64,000 nucleotides of DNA from NCBI GenBank assembly GCA_030530205.1, contig JAUMVK010000020.1, positions 4,092-68,091 on the forward strand, given 5' to 3'. The position numbers and the translations under genes were made by a program. The first letter of the stretch is position 1. Each line of letters starts with the position of its first letter. This stretch comes from RGIG3701 sp030530205 (GTDB lineage: Bacteria > Planctomycetota > Planctomycetia > Pirellulales > Thermoguttaceae). Of the stretch, positions 16,624 through 26,462 are shown one piece after another. The notes under the pieces were generated by a model. It had not been told where the DNA came from. It was given only the letters and a program-made list of their open reading frames with translations, and searched no databases.

Positions 16624-18231
16624 ATGTATTTAGTCTATGACGTTCGAGGCATTCAGAAATATATTTTTGCCGTTCCCAAGCTGAAAAGCATCGTCGGGGG
16701 AAGTCTCATCGTTGAGGAGTTCGACCACAAGGAAACGCCCCAATTCGCGAACCAGTACGGCTGGACGCGGATATTCACCGGCGGCGGCCGCGGGCTGTTT
16801 TACTCAGAGAACGGCGCAAAGCTCGCGGAGTTTCGAAAGGCACTGATCAAAAAGGCCCACGAGCACGGGTTGGATCTGCGATTGGGGGAAGATGAATCAT
16901 CCGAAAAAATGCCGGAAGCGACAGATCTGTACCCTTTCGTTCCGCCGATGGAACCGGGGAAAATTTTTCCGTGTGCCCTTTCGGGGCTTTGGCCGGTACG
17001 GGGGAAAAACGAAATCCATCCACTCATTAAGATTCGTCTGGAAAAGGGCCGGCGTAAGACCAACCAGAACAGGCCCGAAACGCCGATCGATGACGTGCTG
17101 TGGGAGCTAAAATTTGATGAGAAAATCATGAAAATCGCGACGGAAAAATGCGGTTCCGACGTGTTTTTTGATTTTTTCCGGAATGTAACTCCCAAGGATG
17201 AGTTCGACGAGCCGCAGGAACAGGCGGAGGCCAAAACTGCCGCGAAGGCTTTGGGAAACCGGAACCGCTGGGCGGTCGTCTGCATGGATGGAAACGACAT
17301 GGGGCGCCAGATATCTTTCATGGCCGAGAGGCTCAAAGGTGCAGATCAGCGGCAGCGGCGTGAAACGTGGTTCCAGGCGTTCAGCAGTTCGCTTTCCAAC
17401 GTGACCCGGTGGGCGTTTGCCGATGCGCTGAAAGCGACCGTTTTGGACTGGATGAAGAAGAACGAGGCCGATCTGAAAAATTACGTGTGTAAGGAGACTG
17501 GCTTCCTGATTCTGCCGTTTCGCCCCCTGATCCTTGGAGGGGATGACGTGACGATCCTCTGTCATTCCGGCTGGGCGATGGAGTTCGTAAAACAGATGGC
17601 CGCGGCGTTTGAGAGTCATTCCAAGGATGCCGCTAACGCGAAAAAGTCGGTTCTTGGTCAGGATGACCTTTGGCCGGCAACGGGGAACCGATTGACGATC
17701 TCGGCTGGCGTGCTTTTCTGCAAAACGTCGTTTCCGCTCTCCAGCGCTCTGGATTATGCCGAGAATCTCCTCGCCAGCGCGAAGAGCGGTTTTCGCGAGA
17801 CAGACCTCAACAAACGGGCCCCTTCCGAACCGGCGGTTGACTGGGAAACTATCACGGAAACGCTCGTCGATTCACCGGCGGAACGGCGACACCGCGAGAT
17901 GTGGTTCCGGGACGAAGAACTTGGCGAGAAGATCGTTCTGACCGACAAACCATACACGATCGAGGCTCTGAAAGAGCTGGAAACCGGCCTGATGGTTGAA
18001 CTGGCGAAACTACCGGGAAGCCTACGAAGTAGTATTTTGCCGGGGCTGAGCCAGCCATGGAGTCTGCGGACGGCATTTCTCGCGTCCATTGGAAAGCGTC
18101 ATTTCGATCTCTGGCGAAATCTTGGCGAAAATGATGGCAAATGGTGGCTGAAAAACCAGCATAAAACGCAGGTCATTGACGCTTTGACCCTTTTGGACGA
18201 GGAAAGACGTATGGAGCAGGAGACCATTTAA
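16624..18231 (+). CDS. cas10: Compact Cas10-like protein, GGDD intact, no HD domain
   Basis: 535 aa; GGAG lies 8 bp before the ATG. It begins directly with a palm-type ferredoxin fold (LVYDVRGIQKYIFAVPKLKS, residues 3-22), where usual Cas10 proteins have an N-terminal HD nuclease. The cyclase palm shows DGNDMG at 222-227 and GGDD at 305-308 (PLILGGDDVTIL), the signature for making cyclic oligoadenylate from ATP. The C-terminal ~130 residues are helical, as in domain D4. It heads a run of three RAMP genes on the same strand, 62 bp before the next. Normal Cas10 is 700-1000 aa, so this is a reduced form: signalling is expected, Cas10 DNase activity is not. Cmr2/Csx11-like relatives are possible. 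Confidence 0.85.
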   Translation: MYLVYDVRGIQKYIFAVPKLKSIVGGSLIVEEFDHKETPQFANQYGWTRIFTGGGRGLFYSENGAKLAEFRKALIKKAHEHGLDLRLGEDESSEKMPEATDLYPFVPPMEPGKIFPCALSGLWPVRGKNEIHPLIKIRLEKGRRKTNQNRPETPIDDVLWELKFDEKIMKIATEKCGSDVFFDFFRNVTPKDEFDEPQEQAEAKTAAKALGNRNRWAVVCMDGNDMGRQISFMAERLKGADQRQRRETWFQAFSSSLSNVTRWAFADALKATVLDWMKKNEADLKNYVCKETGFLILPFRPLILGGDDVTILCHSGWAMEFVKQMAAAFESHSKDAANAKKSVLGQDDLWPATGNRLTISAGVLFCKTSFPLSSALDYAENLLASAKSGFRETDLNKRAPSEPAVDWETITETLVDSPAERRHREMWFRDEELGEKIVLTDKPYTIEALKELETGLMVELAKLPGSLRSSILPGLSQPWSLRTAFLASIGKRHFDLWRNLGENDGKWWLKNQHKTQVIDALTLLDEERRMEQETI

Positions 18232-18293
18232 GTCATTTGTACCAAAAAACGTCAAAAGTTGGGAGTTTCATCATTTAAATAGAATCGATTCCT

Positions 18294-20342
18294 ATGAAAG
18301 TTTACCAATATTCCATCACACTTCATTCGGACGCTCAACCCGGTACGGGCCTGGGCGGCGAAACCGTTAACGATTATGTCCCGCGCGACATGCAGGGGCG
18401 ACCGTTCTGCCCGGGAGCGCATATTAAGGGCCTCATGCGCGAGGCGCTGCTCGAAATCTTCAAAAATCTCGAGCTGGACCCGGCGATCGTGTACTTCGTT
18501 TTGGGGCGTTCTTTCGATGTGGCCCGACTGGACGCGGAGTCCAGTTTCCAGATTACCGACGCAGTCGCTCAGGGGGAAAAGAGTACGATTTTCGTTTCCC
18601 GAACCGCGCTGGACGAGTACGGCACCGCAAAGGATACGTCGCTGAGAACCAACGAAGCCATTCGGACCGGCACGGTTTTTCAGGGGAAAATCATCTCAAA
18701 CGTTCCTGCAGGCTCGCTCGAAGAGACGCTTTGGCAGCTGGGCCTCCTTTCGATTTTCGCGATTGGAGGAAGCCGAAATCGCGGCTGCGGCCAATGCACG
18801 GCTCAAATTCAAAAACTGAACGCCCAACCGGCGGATCTTTTGTGCCGTCTTGTTTCGGAAGTACCGGCCTGGAATCCTCCAGCGGAGAATCAGAACGAGC
18901 AGGCCGTTCCGGCGTTTACGGATTCGGAACGCTGGATCCCCGTCCGTCTGACGTTCACAGCGGAAACGCCCGTTTGTGTCCCTGCAACGGCCGCCGCTGT
19001 AAGGACGAACGTTCAGACGACCGACTTTTCGATTCCGGCTTCGGCCGTCCGCGGTATGATCGTGCGGCGTTTTCAGGCGAAAGGACGGGCGTTCATGGAC
19101 CAGCTCTTTGAATCGTCGAAATTCATAGTCTGGCCGCTTCAGCCGTGTGCCGTCGTTGGTGAAAAAACCAACGAAATCAAACCGAACTCTCCCATTTCGA
19201 TCCGCGTGAGTCTGACGCACCGTGCGGCAAAATTCTCGGTCGAAAAGTCACTGATTTCAGAGTTTGAGGACAAAGCGTGGGAGGAAGAAATCCTGCAAAA
19301 TGCAGCTCCCAAAGCACCGATGAAAGCGTCTGACGGAGTACTCCTCATTGAAAAACGTGAGACGAAGCCACAGCTCTGGAAGGCGAAAGCCATGCCGCAC
19401 GATGTACGCTCGCACGGGGTTCACCACAATGAAAAGGGTGGAAATGAACGTGGGCTTTACACCGTGGATTCGATGGCCCCCATGATCTGGCGCGGTCTGG
19501 CTGTTTTGCCCGAAAGTATCGCGCAGGAACTGATTCAAAGTTTCGCAGATTGCCCGGAAACGACGTTTGGAACCCGTCGTTCGGTTCAGGGAATGGGAAA
19601 ACTTATGGCGGAAATTTTGACCGAAACGCCAGTGGAATGGATTCTTCCGTCTGCCGCGAAACATACGGTTTTCATCGTCCAGTCCCCAATCACGATTCCT
19701 GAAGGGTATCGAAAAGACAGTGCTGATGAACAACTCAGGAAAATGGTTGAAGTTTGGCTTCAAAAAAATGATCTTTCGGTTTCAGAGATCAAAGTTTGGG
19801 CCAACACGGGGATTCTGTTCGGCTGGAACGTCAAGCTCGGCGGACAGCAGCCCCCGCGCGTAGTGATCCTGCCGGGGTCGGTCATTCAGTTCCCGGAGAA
19901 GCTTTCGCAGGAAACGATTCAAAAGCTCCTTTCGGGCGGATTCTTCATTGACGAAACGGATCCGCAATGTGGTTATGGTGCAGTAAGTGTACACCCGGGA
20001 AAAGCGGCTGAACTTTTCACGCGCCAGCCAGAACCCAAAGTCCTGAAAGCCTCCGAAAAACGCAAGGCAATCGCACAAAAAGCGCTTGAGATTTTCCACT
20101 CCGGCAAGCCCCTTCCGAGTTCGTCGCAGATCGGGTCTCTGCGTAAACTTTACATGACAAAATCACTCAATGAGGTGAAGGAATTTTTTGACGTTCAGTG
20201 CTCAAAGGATGGAAGCTGGGAAGCGTGGAAGTCCATTCAAAAGGAAATCCGCGAGTGGCTTGGAAATTTCGACCGCGAAAACGTTCTTTTCGGCCTGGAA
20301 CTACTGACGGATTTGATTCTCACGAAAAAGAATAATCAGTGA
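18294..20342 (+). CDS. Fused RAMP protein: Cas7-like, Cas5/Csx10-like and helical tail
   Basis: 682 aa. The first RAMP unit (1-175) has GLGGETVNDYVPRDMQGRPF, then PGAHIKGLMRE and the glycine-rich loop GGSRNRGCGQC (158-168), typical of Cas7/Csm3. A second part (~215-570) begins with a beta strand, SIPASAVRGMIVRRF, and has two more G-loops (GTRRSVQGMGK ~430; DPQCGYGAV ~555), like the double-fold Csx10/Cas5 subunit. The last ~105 residues are helical and could be a fused small subunit (Cas11). Such fusions are known in type III-D2 and, further on, III-E. No clear ribosome site precedes the ATG. Confidence 0.75.
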   Translation: MKVYQYSITLHSDAQPGTGLGGETVNDYVPRDMQGRPFCPGAHIKGLMREALLEIFKNLELDPAIVYFVLGRSFDVARLDAESSFQITDAVAQGEKSTIFVSRTALDEYGTAKDTSLRTNEAIRTGTVFQGKIISNVPAGSLEETLWQLGLLSIFAIGGSRNRGCGQCTAQIQKLNAQPADLLCRLVSEVPAWNPPAENQNEQAVPAFTDSERWIPVRLTFTAETPVCVPATAAAVRTNVQTTDFSIPASAVRGMIVRRFQAKGRAFMDQLFESSKFIVWPLQPCAVVGEKTNEIKPNSPISIRVSLTHRAAKFSVEKSLISEFEDKAWEEEILQNAAPKAPMKASDGVLLIEKRETKPQLWKAKAMPHDVRSHGVHHNEKGGNERGLYTVDSMAPMIWRGLAVLPESIAQELIQSFADCPETTFGTRRSVQGMGKLMAEILTETPVEWILPSAAKHTVFIVQSPITIPEGYRKDSADEQLRKMVEVWLQKNDLSVSEIKVWANTGILFGWNVKLGGQQPPRVVILPGSVIQFPEKLSQETIQKLLSGGFFIDETDPQCGYGAVSVHPGKAAELFTRQPEPKVLKASEKRKAIAQKALEIFHSGKPLPSSSQIGSLRKLYMTKSLNEVKEFFDVQCSKDGSWEAWKSIQKEIREWLGNFDRENVLFGLELLTDLILTKKNNQ

Positions 20343-20358
20343 AAGGAGTAAAAATATT

Positions 20359-21786
20359 ATGTCAAAAATCATTTATGGTCTTTACCTTCCACTGGTTTTC
20401 CCCGAGGGCCTGGCTCCTGGATGCGGCAGCGACTTTAACACCTTGCTCCTTGCGAGAGATGGAAAAAACCGACCGGTTCTGCGTGGGACGGCACTCGCCG
20501 GGGCACTCCGCCATGCTTGTGGCAAAACTTTGGAAACAGCGTTTTTTGGTTCATCCTGTGGCGAAGAATTGGACGAAGGTTCCCCTTCACGCCTGAAAGT
20601 TCCGGATGTTCCTTTGCGCTTTGATCCGAAAAAAAGTCCCGAAGACACCAGAACTCATCATTTGCGGAACCGACACACGAACGTTGTACTTGATGGGGCC
20701 CTTTTCTCGCTGGAATCCTGCCCACCCGGTACACTCGCTGAGGCTCTGCTTTGGCTTGATGGGGATTCAGCGCCGGAATCTAAAGTACAAGACGAAGCGT
20801 TTATTTCCCGCATTGCGTCCTTTTTCGCCGAGGAAACGGGTGGTTTTCTCTTGGGAGGAAGCGCAGCCCGCGGCATTGGCCGGGCGATTTTTCAGCCCGG
20901 GAAAAACCCACTGTACTGCGTTTTCGATTTTTCAAATGCCAAAGACCTGGGAACATACCTGAATTTTCGCCAGAAAGGGCCTTCTGCACTCAATCTCCAA
21001 GGGTGGCAGAACGTTCCGGCCGGGACAGTTGAAGCGGAGCGTCTGACGGTTCATTTCAAACTGAAAATCCCACGCGGTCAGGACTTTTTGATCGCCAACG
21101 GCGACGCCGCCCCGCAGAGAGTCCGGGCCCAGAACGGCCAAAACTGCTGGCGGATCCCCGGTTCGACGCTCCGCGGGCTTTTCCGTTCGTGGGTGACACG
21201 CCTGGCCGCCCGTGAAGGTTCCGACGTGGTGGACAGTTACAACAAATTTCGGAACGAGTACCAGCTTGGCACGACTAAATACGATGGTGATTCTTTGGCG
21301 TGGCTTTTCGTGGAAAAAATGAAACGCAAAGCGGAAAAAGAACCCCTGCGTCGCGCAACCCCTGGAAAATACCCGGTCCAGTACCTTTTCGGAACGGCAT
21401 TTCAGCGGGGAAGGATCCACTTTTCAGACGCTTTGGTCCCGTTTGAAGAGACCAAAAAACTTGGTGAACTTCCTCCGGAAGAAAATTTCCGCTCGCACGT
21501 GAGAATTGACCCGATCACAGGAGGTTTCGTCCCCGGTGGTTTATTCTCGAACACCACGTTAACGTCACGAGTCAATCGTACCTTTTCGGTTACGCTTTTT
21601 GTAGAGAATCCTCAGGAAAAAGAGGCGAAGTGGCTCGCCCAGACGCTTCGTGCGCTCGATATGGGCCTCCTGCGTCTTGGGAGCAGCAAAGCCTCCGGTC
21701 GGGTTTCTCTCGCCGAAGTACCCAACGCTTGCGGCACTTATTCTGAATTGTTCAGCAGTATTAAGCCTTTTGAAATGGAGAAATAA
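20359..21786 (+). CDS. Tandem Cas7-like RAMP fusion (two Cas7 units)
   Basis: 475 aa behind AAAGGAG. Two Cas7-type units: 1-~205 (RDGKNRPVLRGTALAGALRH; G-loop LLGGSAARGIGRAIF) and ~225-475 (WRIPGSTLRGLFRSWVTR; HVRIDPITGG; G-loop LLRLGSSKASGRVSL). The RD-x-G-x-P-x-x-x-G pattern is the crRNA-contacting loop of Csm3/Cmr4; the Asp there is the usual target-RNA cleavage residue, so RNA cleavage at several sites is plausible. Starts 16 bp after the previous gene and ends 3 bp before the next, so one operon. Confidence 0.8.
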   Translation: MSKIIYGLYLPLVFPEGLAPGCGSDFNTLLLARDGKNRPVLRGTALAGALRHACGKTLETAFFGSSCGEELDEGSPSRLKVPDVPLRFDPKKSPEDTRTHHLRNRHTNVVLDGALFSLESCPPGTLAEALLWLDGDSAPESKVQDEAFISRIASFFAEETGGFLLGGSAARGIGRAIFQPGKNPLYCVFDFSNAKDLGTYLNFRQKGPSALNLQGWQNVPAGTVEAERLTVHFKLKIPRGQDFLIANGDAAPQRVRAQNGQNCWRIPGSTLRGLFRSWVTRLAAREGSDVVDSYNKFRNEYQLGTTKYDGDSLAWLFVEKMKRKAEKEPLRRATPGKYPVQYLFGTAFQRGRIHFSDALVPFEETKKLGELPPEENFRSHVRIDPITGGFVPGGLFSNTTLTSRVNRTFSVTLFVENPQEKEAKWLAQTLRALDMGLLRLGSSKASGRVSLAEVPNACGTYSELFSSIKPFEMEK

Positions 21787-21789
21787 ATT

Positions 21790-24147
21790 ATGGCCGCGCA
21801 AAACGAAACGACTTCTGAATACTCACTCATCATTGAAAACGGGAAATATTTTGTCGAAATTCCAAATAAAAAAGGGGAAAATGTCAGACGTCCCATCCTG
21901 AGTAACATGATTGGGTTCGATAAAAGTCTGGCCAAAAATGGCGATACGATTCTTGTCACGATGAAGAATGGAATCATTCAGTCACAATCTGTCAAACTCA
22001 AGGGACACGAAGATTATACTCCGACCGAAAGCAGTACTCCCCAAAATCCTCAGAGTTACGGCGGGAGAAATTCTTGGGGAAACCATTCCTCCAATTTTGG
22101 GAGAAATTCGTTCGGTCGTAATCCGAATCAAATTACCTCGAAGCTGGAATCTCCGTCAAACATCGGTCAGCCGTTCCACAATCCGTACACATTCATCCCG
22201 TTTTCGGGCACACCCCAGCACATTGAGCCGACACTGCGCACGATCGACGAAGTTGAAAAGGACCGTCTTTCGGGCGTTCTGGAACTTTCGGTTGAGACCC
22301 TTCGTCCTCTTTTGACGATGCAGGCGGTAAAGAAAAATGATACGAACAAAGAAAAGGAAAAAAGCAGCACCGCTTTGAAAATCGGCTCGGACGTCATCGT
22401 TCCGGCCACGGCCATCCGCGGTATGCTTCGGAACCTCATGATGATCCTGACCTCCGGCTCCCTGGGCAACACCAACCCCAACGCCTGGTTCTGCTGCGGC
22501 CGTGATGTGCAGCTCGGCGACGGAACCGGCAGAACGCCCCAAACGCCGCAAACCCTCTTCCTCGCGAGGGTCGAACGCGCTGGTAATACCCTTCAGGATG
22601 GAATCGTTCGGATCGGGAAATGCCAGCTTGTGCCGCTGGAATATTTAGGAGACAGGAACAGCTTGAAAAAACTGCGCAAAGATTTTAAAAGAGGTCCACT
22701 TTATTATGTTTATGAAAACGGTCGGCCTCGTCCGTTTGACAATCGCCGTGACGCGGGCAAAACGCGCTGGCAGCTGAAAATTTCAGGCGATATTCAGTGC
22801 AAAGGCCGCAAAAAGGAGGCCCTGTACGCCGAAGACCCCACACAGTCAGAAATTACTGTACCGTCTTCGCTCTGGGCCGATTATATCTCACGAAATACCA
22901 ATGGAGACCACACAGAACTTCACCGCGGCGACCTGATCTGGCTGGAACCTCAAAACCTGAATACCACCCGGATCACGGACGGAAGCCAAATCAAAAGCCT
23001 TCAGTGGGCGCGTTGGGGAAAAAAAGGACAGGCGATTCAAGATGTTCTCCCGAATAAAGAGTACCTTCCGGACACGCGCAGAACCGACCGCAAAGTCGAT
23101 TTTGTGACCAACCTGTTCGGCCAGGTTTCCGACACGGGGGACAAAAACGTTCCGTGTTTCGCGGGGAGGATCCGTCCCGAAAACCTCGTCTTTTGCGACG
23201 CTTCCGCCAAAATCTGGAAGGAGATCCCCCTCGTGGCCCTTTCGACCCCGCACCCCGGATGCTTTTCGTTCTACCAGAAAAAAGACGAAGCAAAACTCCG
23301 CGGGTACAAAGTTTACAGGAACGCTTTCGACTCGGAAAAACCGTGGGAATACGACAATCAACCAATTTACGATGCGAATGGAAACGTCCGTAAATTTGGG
23401 ACCTCCGACATGACACGGACGGCCGACTTGCTCCCGCCGAACCAAACGGGAAACCTCCGGATCGCGTTTCAGGCTCTGACAGTCAACGAGCTGGCGCTCC
23501 TTTGCCGGGCGTGCTCGGTAAAGGCCTGGCGTCTTGGCGGCGGCAAGCCGATCGGTCTGGGCCTGTGTCAGCCGGAGATCAAGTCCATTTTCATCCTGGA
23601 GGATGACGGCACGATACGAACGGCAAAACCCGAGGAATTCCAGCTGGAAGAGCCGCTCCGCTCGACCGTGGAAAAGCAGATGGCGATCTGGGAAGCCACT
23701 CAGAAACCGGTTTCCAAGGTCCGTTACCCGCGAGCGGCAAAGAAGAACTACGACTCTTTCCAGCGCGGCGGGCATATCTGGTTTTCGACCTTTGCGGCCC
23801 CGAAAAAAGGTGCGTCCGGACAAATGGAACGTCAGCTTCAGCCCGTTCGTTTTACCGAATCGTTCCGTAGGTCCAAGGGGCTTCCGACCGATTCCCAGGC
23901 GATGGAGGGGCAGTGGCTTCCGCTCTTTGACCCGGCCAACCCCGAAGCCGACCTTCTGTACGGGTGGAATACCAAACTGGAACCGCAAGGGGCGGGAAAC
24001 GTCAAATCCTACGATTCCTTCAAACCGTTCGATAAATCGGACGCGTTGTCGCCTGACACAAAACACATTCACGAAAACAATTCCATGAACCGTCAAAAGC
24101 GTCAGGACAATAAAGACACGCGGCTGGATACGGAAGACGAATCCTGA
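21790..24147 (+). CDS. Large RAMP protein of the TIGR03986/SSO1426 type
   Basis: 785 aa; GGAGAAATAAATT before the ATG. Residues 1-75 form a small beta-rich (OB/S1-like) domain, 75-130 a Gly/Asn/Ser linker (RNSWGNHSSNFGRNSFGRN), then the family motif NPYTFIPF (~151-158) and a Cas7-type fold with a large insertion: VIPATAIRGMLRNLM early and LGGGKPIGLGLCQPEI as the G-loop near 585. The C-terminal ~80 residues are charged and look disordered. Proteins of this type accompany Csx10 and Cas10 in type III-D systems. Last gene before the first array, 204 bp upstream of repeat 1. Confidence 0.75.
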   Translation: MAAQNETTSEYSLIIENGKYFVEIPNKKGENVRRPILSNMIGFDKSLAKNGDTILVTMKNGIIQSQSVKLKGHEDYTPTESSTPQNPQSYGGRNSWGNHSSNFGRNSFGRNPNQITSKLESPSNIGQPFHNPYTFIPFSGTPQHIEPTLRTIDEVEKDRLSGVLELSVETLRPLLTMQAVKKNDTNKEKEKSSTALKIGSDVIVPATAIRGMLRNLMMILTSGSLGNTNPNAWFCCGRDVQLGDGTGRTPQTPQTLFLARVERAGNTLQDGIVRIGKCQLVPLEYLGDRNSLKKLRKDFKRGPLYYVYENGRPRPFDNRRDAGKTRWQLKISGDIQCKGRKKEALYAEDPTQSEITVPSSLWADYISRNTNGDHTELHRGDLIWLEPQNLNTTRITDGSQIKSLQWARWGKKGQAIQDVLPNKEYLPDTRRTDRKVDFVTNLFGQVSDTGDKNVPCFAGRIRPENLVFCDASAKIWKEIPLVALSTPHPGCFSFYQKKDEAKLRGYKVYRNAFDSEKPWEYDNQPIYDANGNVRKFGTSDMTRTADLLPPNQTGNLRIAFQALTVNELALLCRACSVKAWRLGGGKPIGLGLCQPEIKSIFILEDDGTIRTAKPEEFQLEEPLRSTVEKQMAIWEATQKPVSKVRYPRAAKKNYDSFQRGGHIWFSTFAAPKKGASGQMERQLQPVRFTESFRRSKGLPTDSQAMEGQWLPLFDPANPEADLLYGWNTKLEPQGAGNVKSYDSFKPFDKSDALSPDTKHIHENNSMNRQKRQDNKDTRLDTEDES

Positions 24148-24206
24148 AAAGTCGCGAAAAAACCAAAATTTTGAAAAAATCATAGAAAAAAAGGGGGGGG
24201 AAACCC

Positions 24207-24234
24207 TTGACAGCCGCACCGGGTGTGGTAAAAT
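24207..24234 (+). promoter_or_regulatory. Leader promoter of CRISPR array 1
   Basis: TTGACA, 16-bp spacer, TAAAAT, about 117 bp before repeat 1. A related stretch (AAACCC-CTTGAC, then GGGTGTGGTA and a later TTCTTTGACAATTTG) precedes array 2, so the leaders are homologous and fix the array direction as left to right. Confidence 0.65.
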
Positions 24235-24350
24235 ACAAATGTTTGAGGGATTTCCCATTTTCTTTGACAATTTGTACGGTGGTTATACGGTGTGACGTTA
24301 GCTCGCCATCCGCGGCCGCAAATACTCAGACGATACTTTCAGTTTTGTCG

Positions 24351-24990
24351 GGTGTACAGGGTGCCTGGATTTGACAGGGTTACAGCTGGTCGTCGGCGTG
24401 AAACACGCCGCCATGGGGTGTACAGGGTGCCTGGATTTGACAGGGTTACAGCCGGTCCAGAAACGAAAAGCAACCTTAACAGAGGTGTACAGGGTGCCTG
24501 GATTTGACAGGGTTACAGCGCAGCCGCGGACGAAATTGACGAACGAAGAAAGGTGTACAGGGTGCCTGGATTTGACAGGGTTACAGCAGACCGCGCCCTT
24601 GATGCCCGAGACGTTTTCGGTGTACAGGGTGCCTGGATTTGACAGGGTTACAGCTACGGCACATTCCATTCACATTCTTCCACTTGGTGTACAGGGTGCC
24701 TGGATTTGACAGGGTTACAGCAAAAGGGAGAGCAGGGATTTCGCCATCATGAGGTGTACAGGGTGCCTGGATTTGACAGGGTTACAGCTTCTGAAAAGTC
24801 ACCTAAGTGGCGTTGCCACGGTGTACAGGGTGCCTGGATTTGACAGGGTTACAGCAAGAACAAAAGGATCATTACAGCTCTCTAATGGTGTACAGGGTGC
24901 CTGGATTTGACAGGGTTACAGCCTAAATGATTCCACATTAAAACTAATGCTTCCGGTGTACAGGGTGCCTGGATTTGACAGGGTTACAGC
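24351..24990 (+). CRISPR. Type III CRISPR array 1: 10 repeats, 9 spacers
   Basis: 36-nt repeat beginning GGTGTACAGGGTGCC and ending ACAGGGTTACAGC, identical in all ten copies by eye. Spacers are 30-32 nt. The repeat contains ACAGGGT twice as a direct repeat and lacks the common GAAAC-type 3' end. Leader at left, structured trailer at right. Long open frames across it are repeat artefacts. Confidence 0.98.
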
Positions 24991-25101
24991 CTATGTTTTA
25001 GTTTAACCGCTAAAACACGGGATTTAGTCCCTGATACACCAAAAAAAAATGACATTTTTCGCCCTCGAAAGGGGGTGGAAAATGTCATTTTTTTTGAGTT
25101 C
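24991..25101 (+). terminator. Structured trailer of array 1 with GNRA-loop terminator
   Basis: Follows the last repeat without a gap. It holds three hairpins: TTTTAG/CTAAAA (around 24996-25014), GGGA/TCCC (around 25019-25031), and an ~18-bp stem from ATGACATTTT to AAAATGTCAT closed by a GAAA tetraloop and followed by T8. Nearly the same ~110 bp follow arrays 2 and 3. Confidence 0.75.
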
Positions 25102-25113
25102 ACCGACTTATTT

Positions 25114-25419
25114 TCAGAACAAAACGAACGGTTCTGGCGGTTCTTCACAAGGGATCGGTTTTTGATTCTCAAACACCTGCATTTGAGAAAATGTTTGTTG
25201 GCTCAAGAGTAAAAACCGAACTTTTCCCTCGGGTGGAAGCCCGGTTTGGATCTGATTCAAAATCGTCCCGGCAAACGCCCGCGAAGCGCAGTAACGATAA
25301 TATACAGAAAACTGCAGGGCGGTTAATCCCCGTAACAGTAATTTCTTGCGAAAACGATCGTAATTTCTGCGCTGGGTCTTCTCATTGACCGGCAAATCAA
25401 AAAGCACAAGGAGCCACAT
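25114..25419 (-). CDS. cas2: Cas2, adaptation protein of the type III locus
   Basis: 101 aa starting MWLLVLFDLPVNEKTQRRNY, the Cas2 beta1 strand with the conserved D at position 8, followed by YDRFRKKLLLRGLTALQFSV. This is the style of type II Cas2, not the usual type III one. With Cas1 it forms the spacer-integration complex. Its ATG overlaps the cas1 stop by one base (TGATG). Transcribed towards the array 1 trailer. Confidence 0.92.
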   Translation of the reverse strand: MWLLVLFDLPVNEKTQRRNYDRFRKKLLLRGLTALQFSVYYRYCASRAFAGTILNQIQTGLPPEGKVRFLLLSQQTFSQMQVFENQKPIPCEEPPEPFVLF

Positions 25420-26342
25420 CAGTTTTTCCCCCTTTCTGTTTGAGGAACCGAACCCAAAATGTACTCAGGCAAAACAAGCGACTGCGAGGCTTTTTGAAAG
25501 CAATGTCTCAATGAAACGGATGATTGGACGAGCGCTGAAAAGATGTCCACCTTCCTGCGTCCTGCGAGGAATCGCGCCTGGGTCACTGCCCGCGCCAGAA
25601 ATTGACGGGTTTCACGATCCAAACTATGACTTCCCGTTTCACGAAAATGAACGAGTACGGCCTCATCCGCCGGAACCCGAAAAGATTCCATTATATCGGA
25701 AGCCAAACAATAAGGATTGTATTCATTATGGTGATGGATCCCAAGCGACGGGTGCAAACCTGCCGTACATACCGCTCGGGCAGCGAGGGCGAAAAGGATC
25801 GTATAGGCGTAATTCAGCAGCCGATTGACATCCTCGGCCTTTCTGTCTCTTTGTGGCATAAGCGCAAGCCGATCCCAATACAGTCTGGCGGCCTGTCCCT
25901 CCAGGTTCTTTCGATCTCCGCTCGAAACACGAGCCAGCAGAGGGCGTAACGCCGAATCGTCCAGATGGTAAAAACGCAGCAGATCCGCCTGACTTTTGAT
26001 TTTGGCCTGAACTATTTGTTTCCAAAGCTGCTTTTTTAACGGGAGAGCGGCTTTTGCCTGTTCGATAAAAAAACGGGACTGACGTGAATGTTCATTAAAT
26101 GAGAAGAGCGCGCCGATCGGCAAAAAACGCTCGTTACAGCAAATCAGAGGGATTCCCGGCTCTGCAAGCCGTACCAAAACCATTCCGCTGATGGAAACAC
26201 TCGATTGGGTGATCAGGAGTGTACCCACTTCGTTGATCGGCACGGTAAATGTGGGTTTGTCGGGTAATTCCAGGACTAAAAGTTCGTTCTCAAACCGGAT
26301 TTTTGTTTTCGGCTGAGTGACTTCAACAATTCGCGGCAGCAT
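25419..26342 (-). CDS. cas1: Cas1 integrase of the type III locus (type II-like)
   Basis: 307 aa starting MLPRIVEVTQPKTK behind GGAGG; a longer frame upstream lacks a site. N-terminal beta domain with LLITQSSVSISGMVLVRLAE; catalytic C-terminal helical domain with E in GDRKNLEGQAARLYW (~141), H in HPSLGIHHHNEYNPYCLASD (~205) and the following D/E. The N-terminal domain pattern is that of type II Cas1. Integrates new spacers together with Cas2. Divergent from csx3, whose ATG lies 120 bp away. Confidence 0.92.
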   Translation of the reverse strand: MLPRIVEVTQPKTKIRFENELLVLELPDKPTFTVPINEVGTLLITQSSVSISGMVLVRLAEPGIPLICCNERFLPIGALFSFNEHSRQSRFFIEQAKAALPLKKQLWKQIVQAKIKSQADLLRFYHLDDSALRPLLARVSSGDRKNLEGQAARLYWDRLALMPQRDRKAEDVNRLLNYAYTILFALAARAVCTAGLHPSLGIHHHNEYNPYCLASDIMESFRVPADEAVLVHFRETGSHSLDRETRQFLARAVTQARFLAGRRKVDIFSALVQSSVSLRHCFQKASQSLVLPEYILGSVPQTERGKN

Positions 26343-26462
26343 GGATTCCTCCAAAAGATTGCAAAAATTACTGAAAAAAATAAACAAAACAGGGGATTTT
26401 TCGACACTTACCCGTTTATTATAATAGATGGTTAAATAAATAGCAGGTTAAAAGGGTTAGAT

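Noticed and set aside
22888..24270. 460-codon open frame on the minus strand
   Set aside because: It lies opposite the TIGR03986-type RAMP gene; the sequence is Arg/Phe-rich with no motif and no ribosome site, typical of a shadow frame in GC-rich DNA.
24292..24709. Open frames running through the type III arrays
   Set aside because: They consist of translated repeats (GVYRVPGFDRVTA, TGCLDLTGLQ) and random spacer residues; not genes.
24991..25101. Trailer as a tracrRNA
   Set aside because: It has no anti-repeat complementary to the type III repeat, and type III systems do not use one; the terminator form explains it better.
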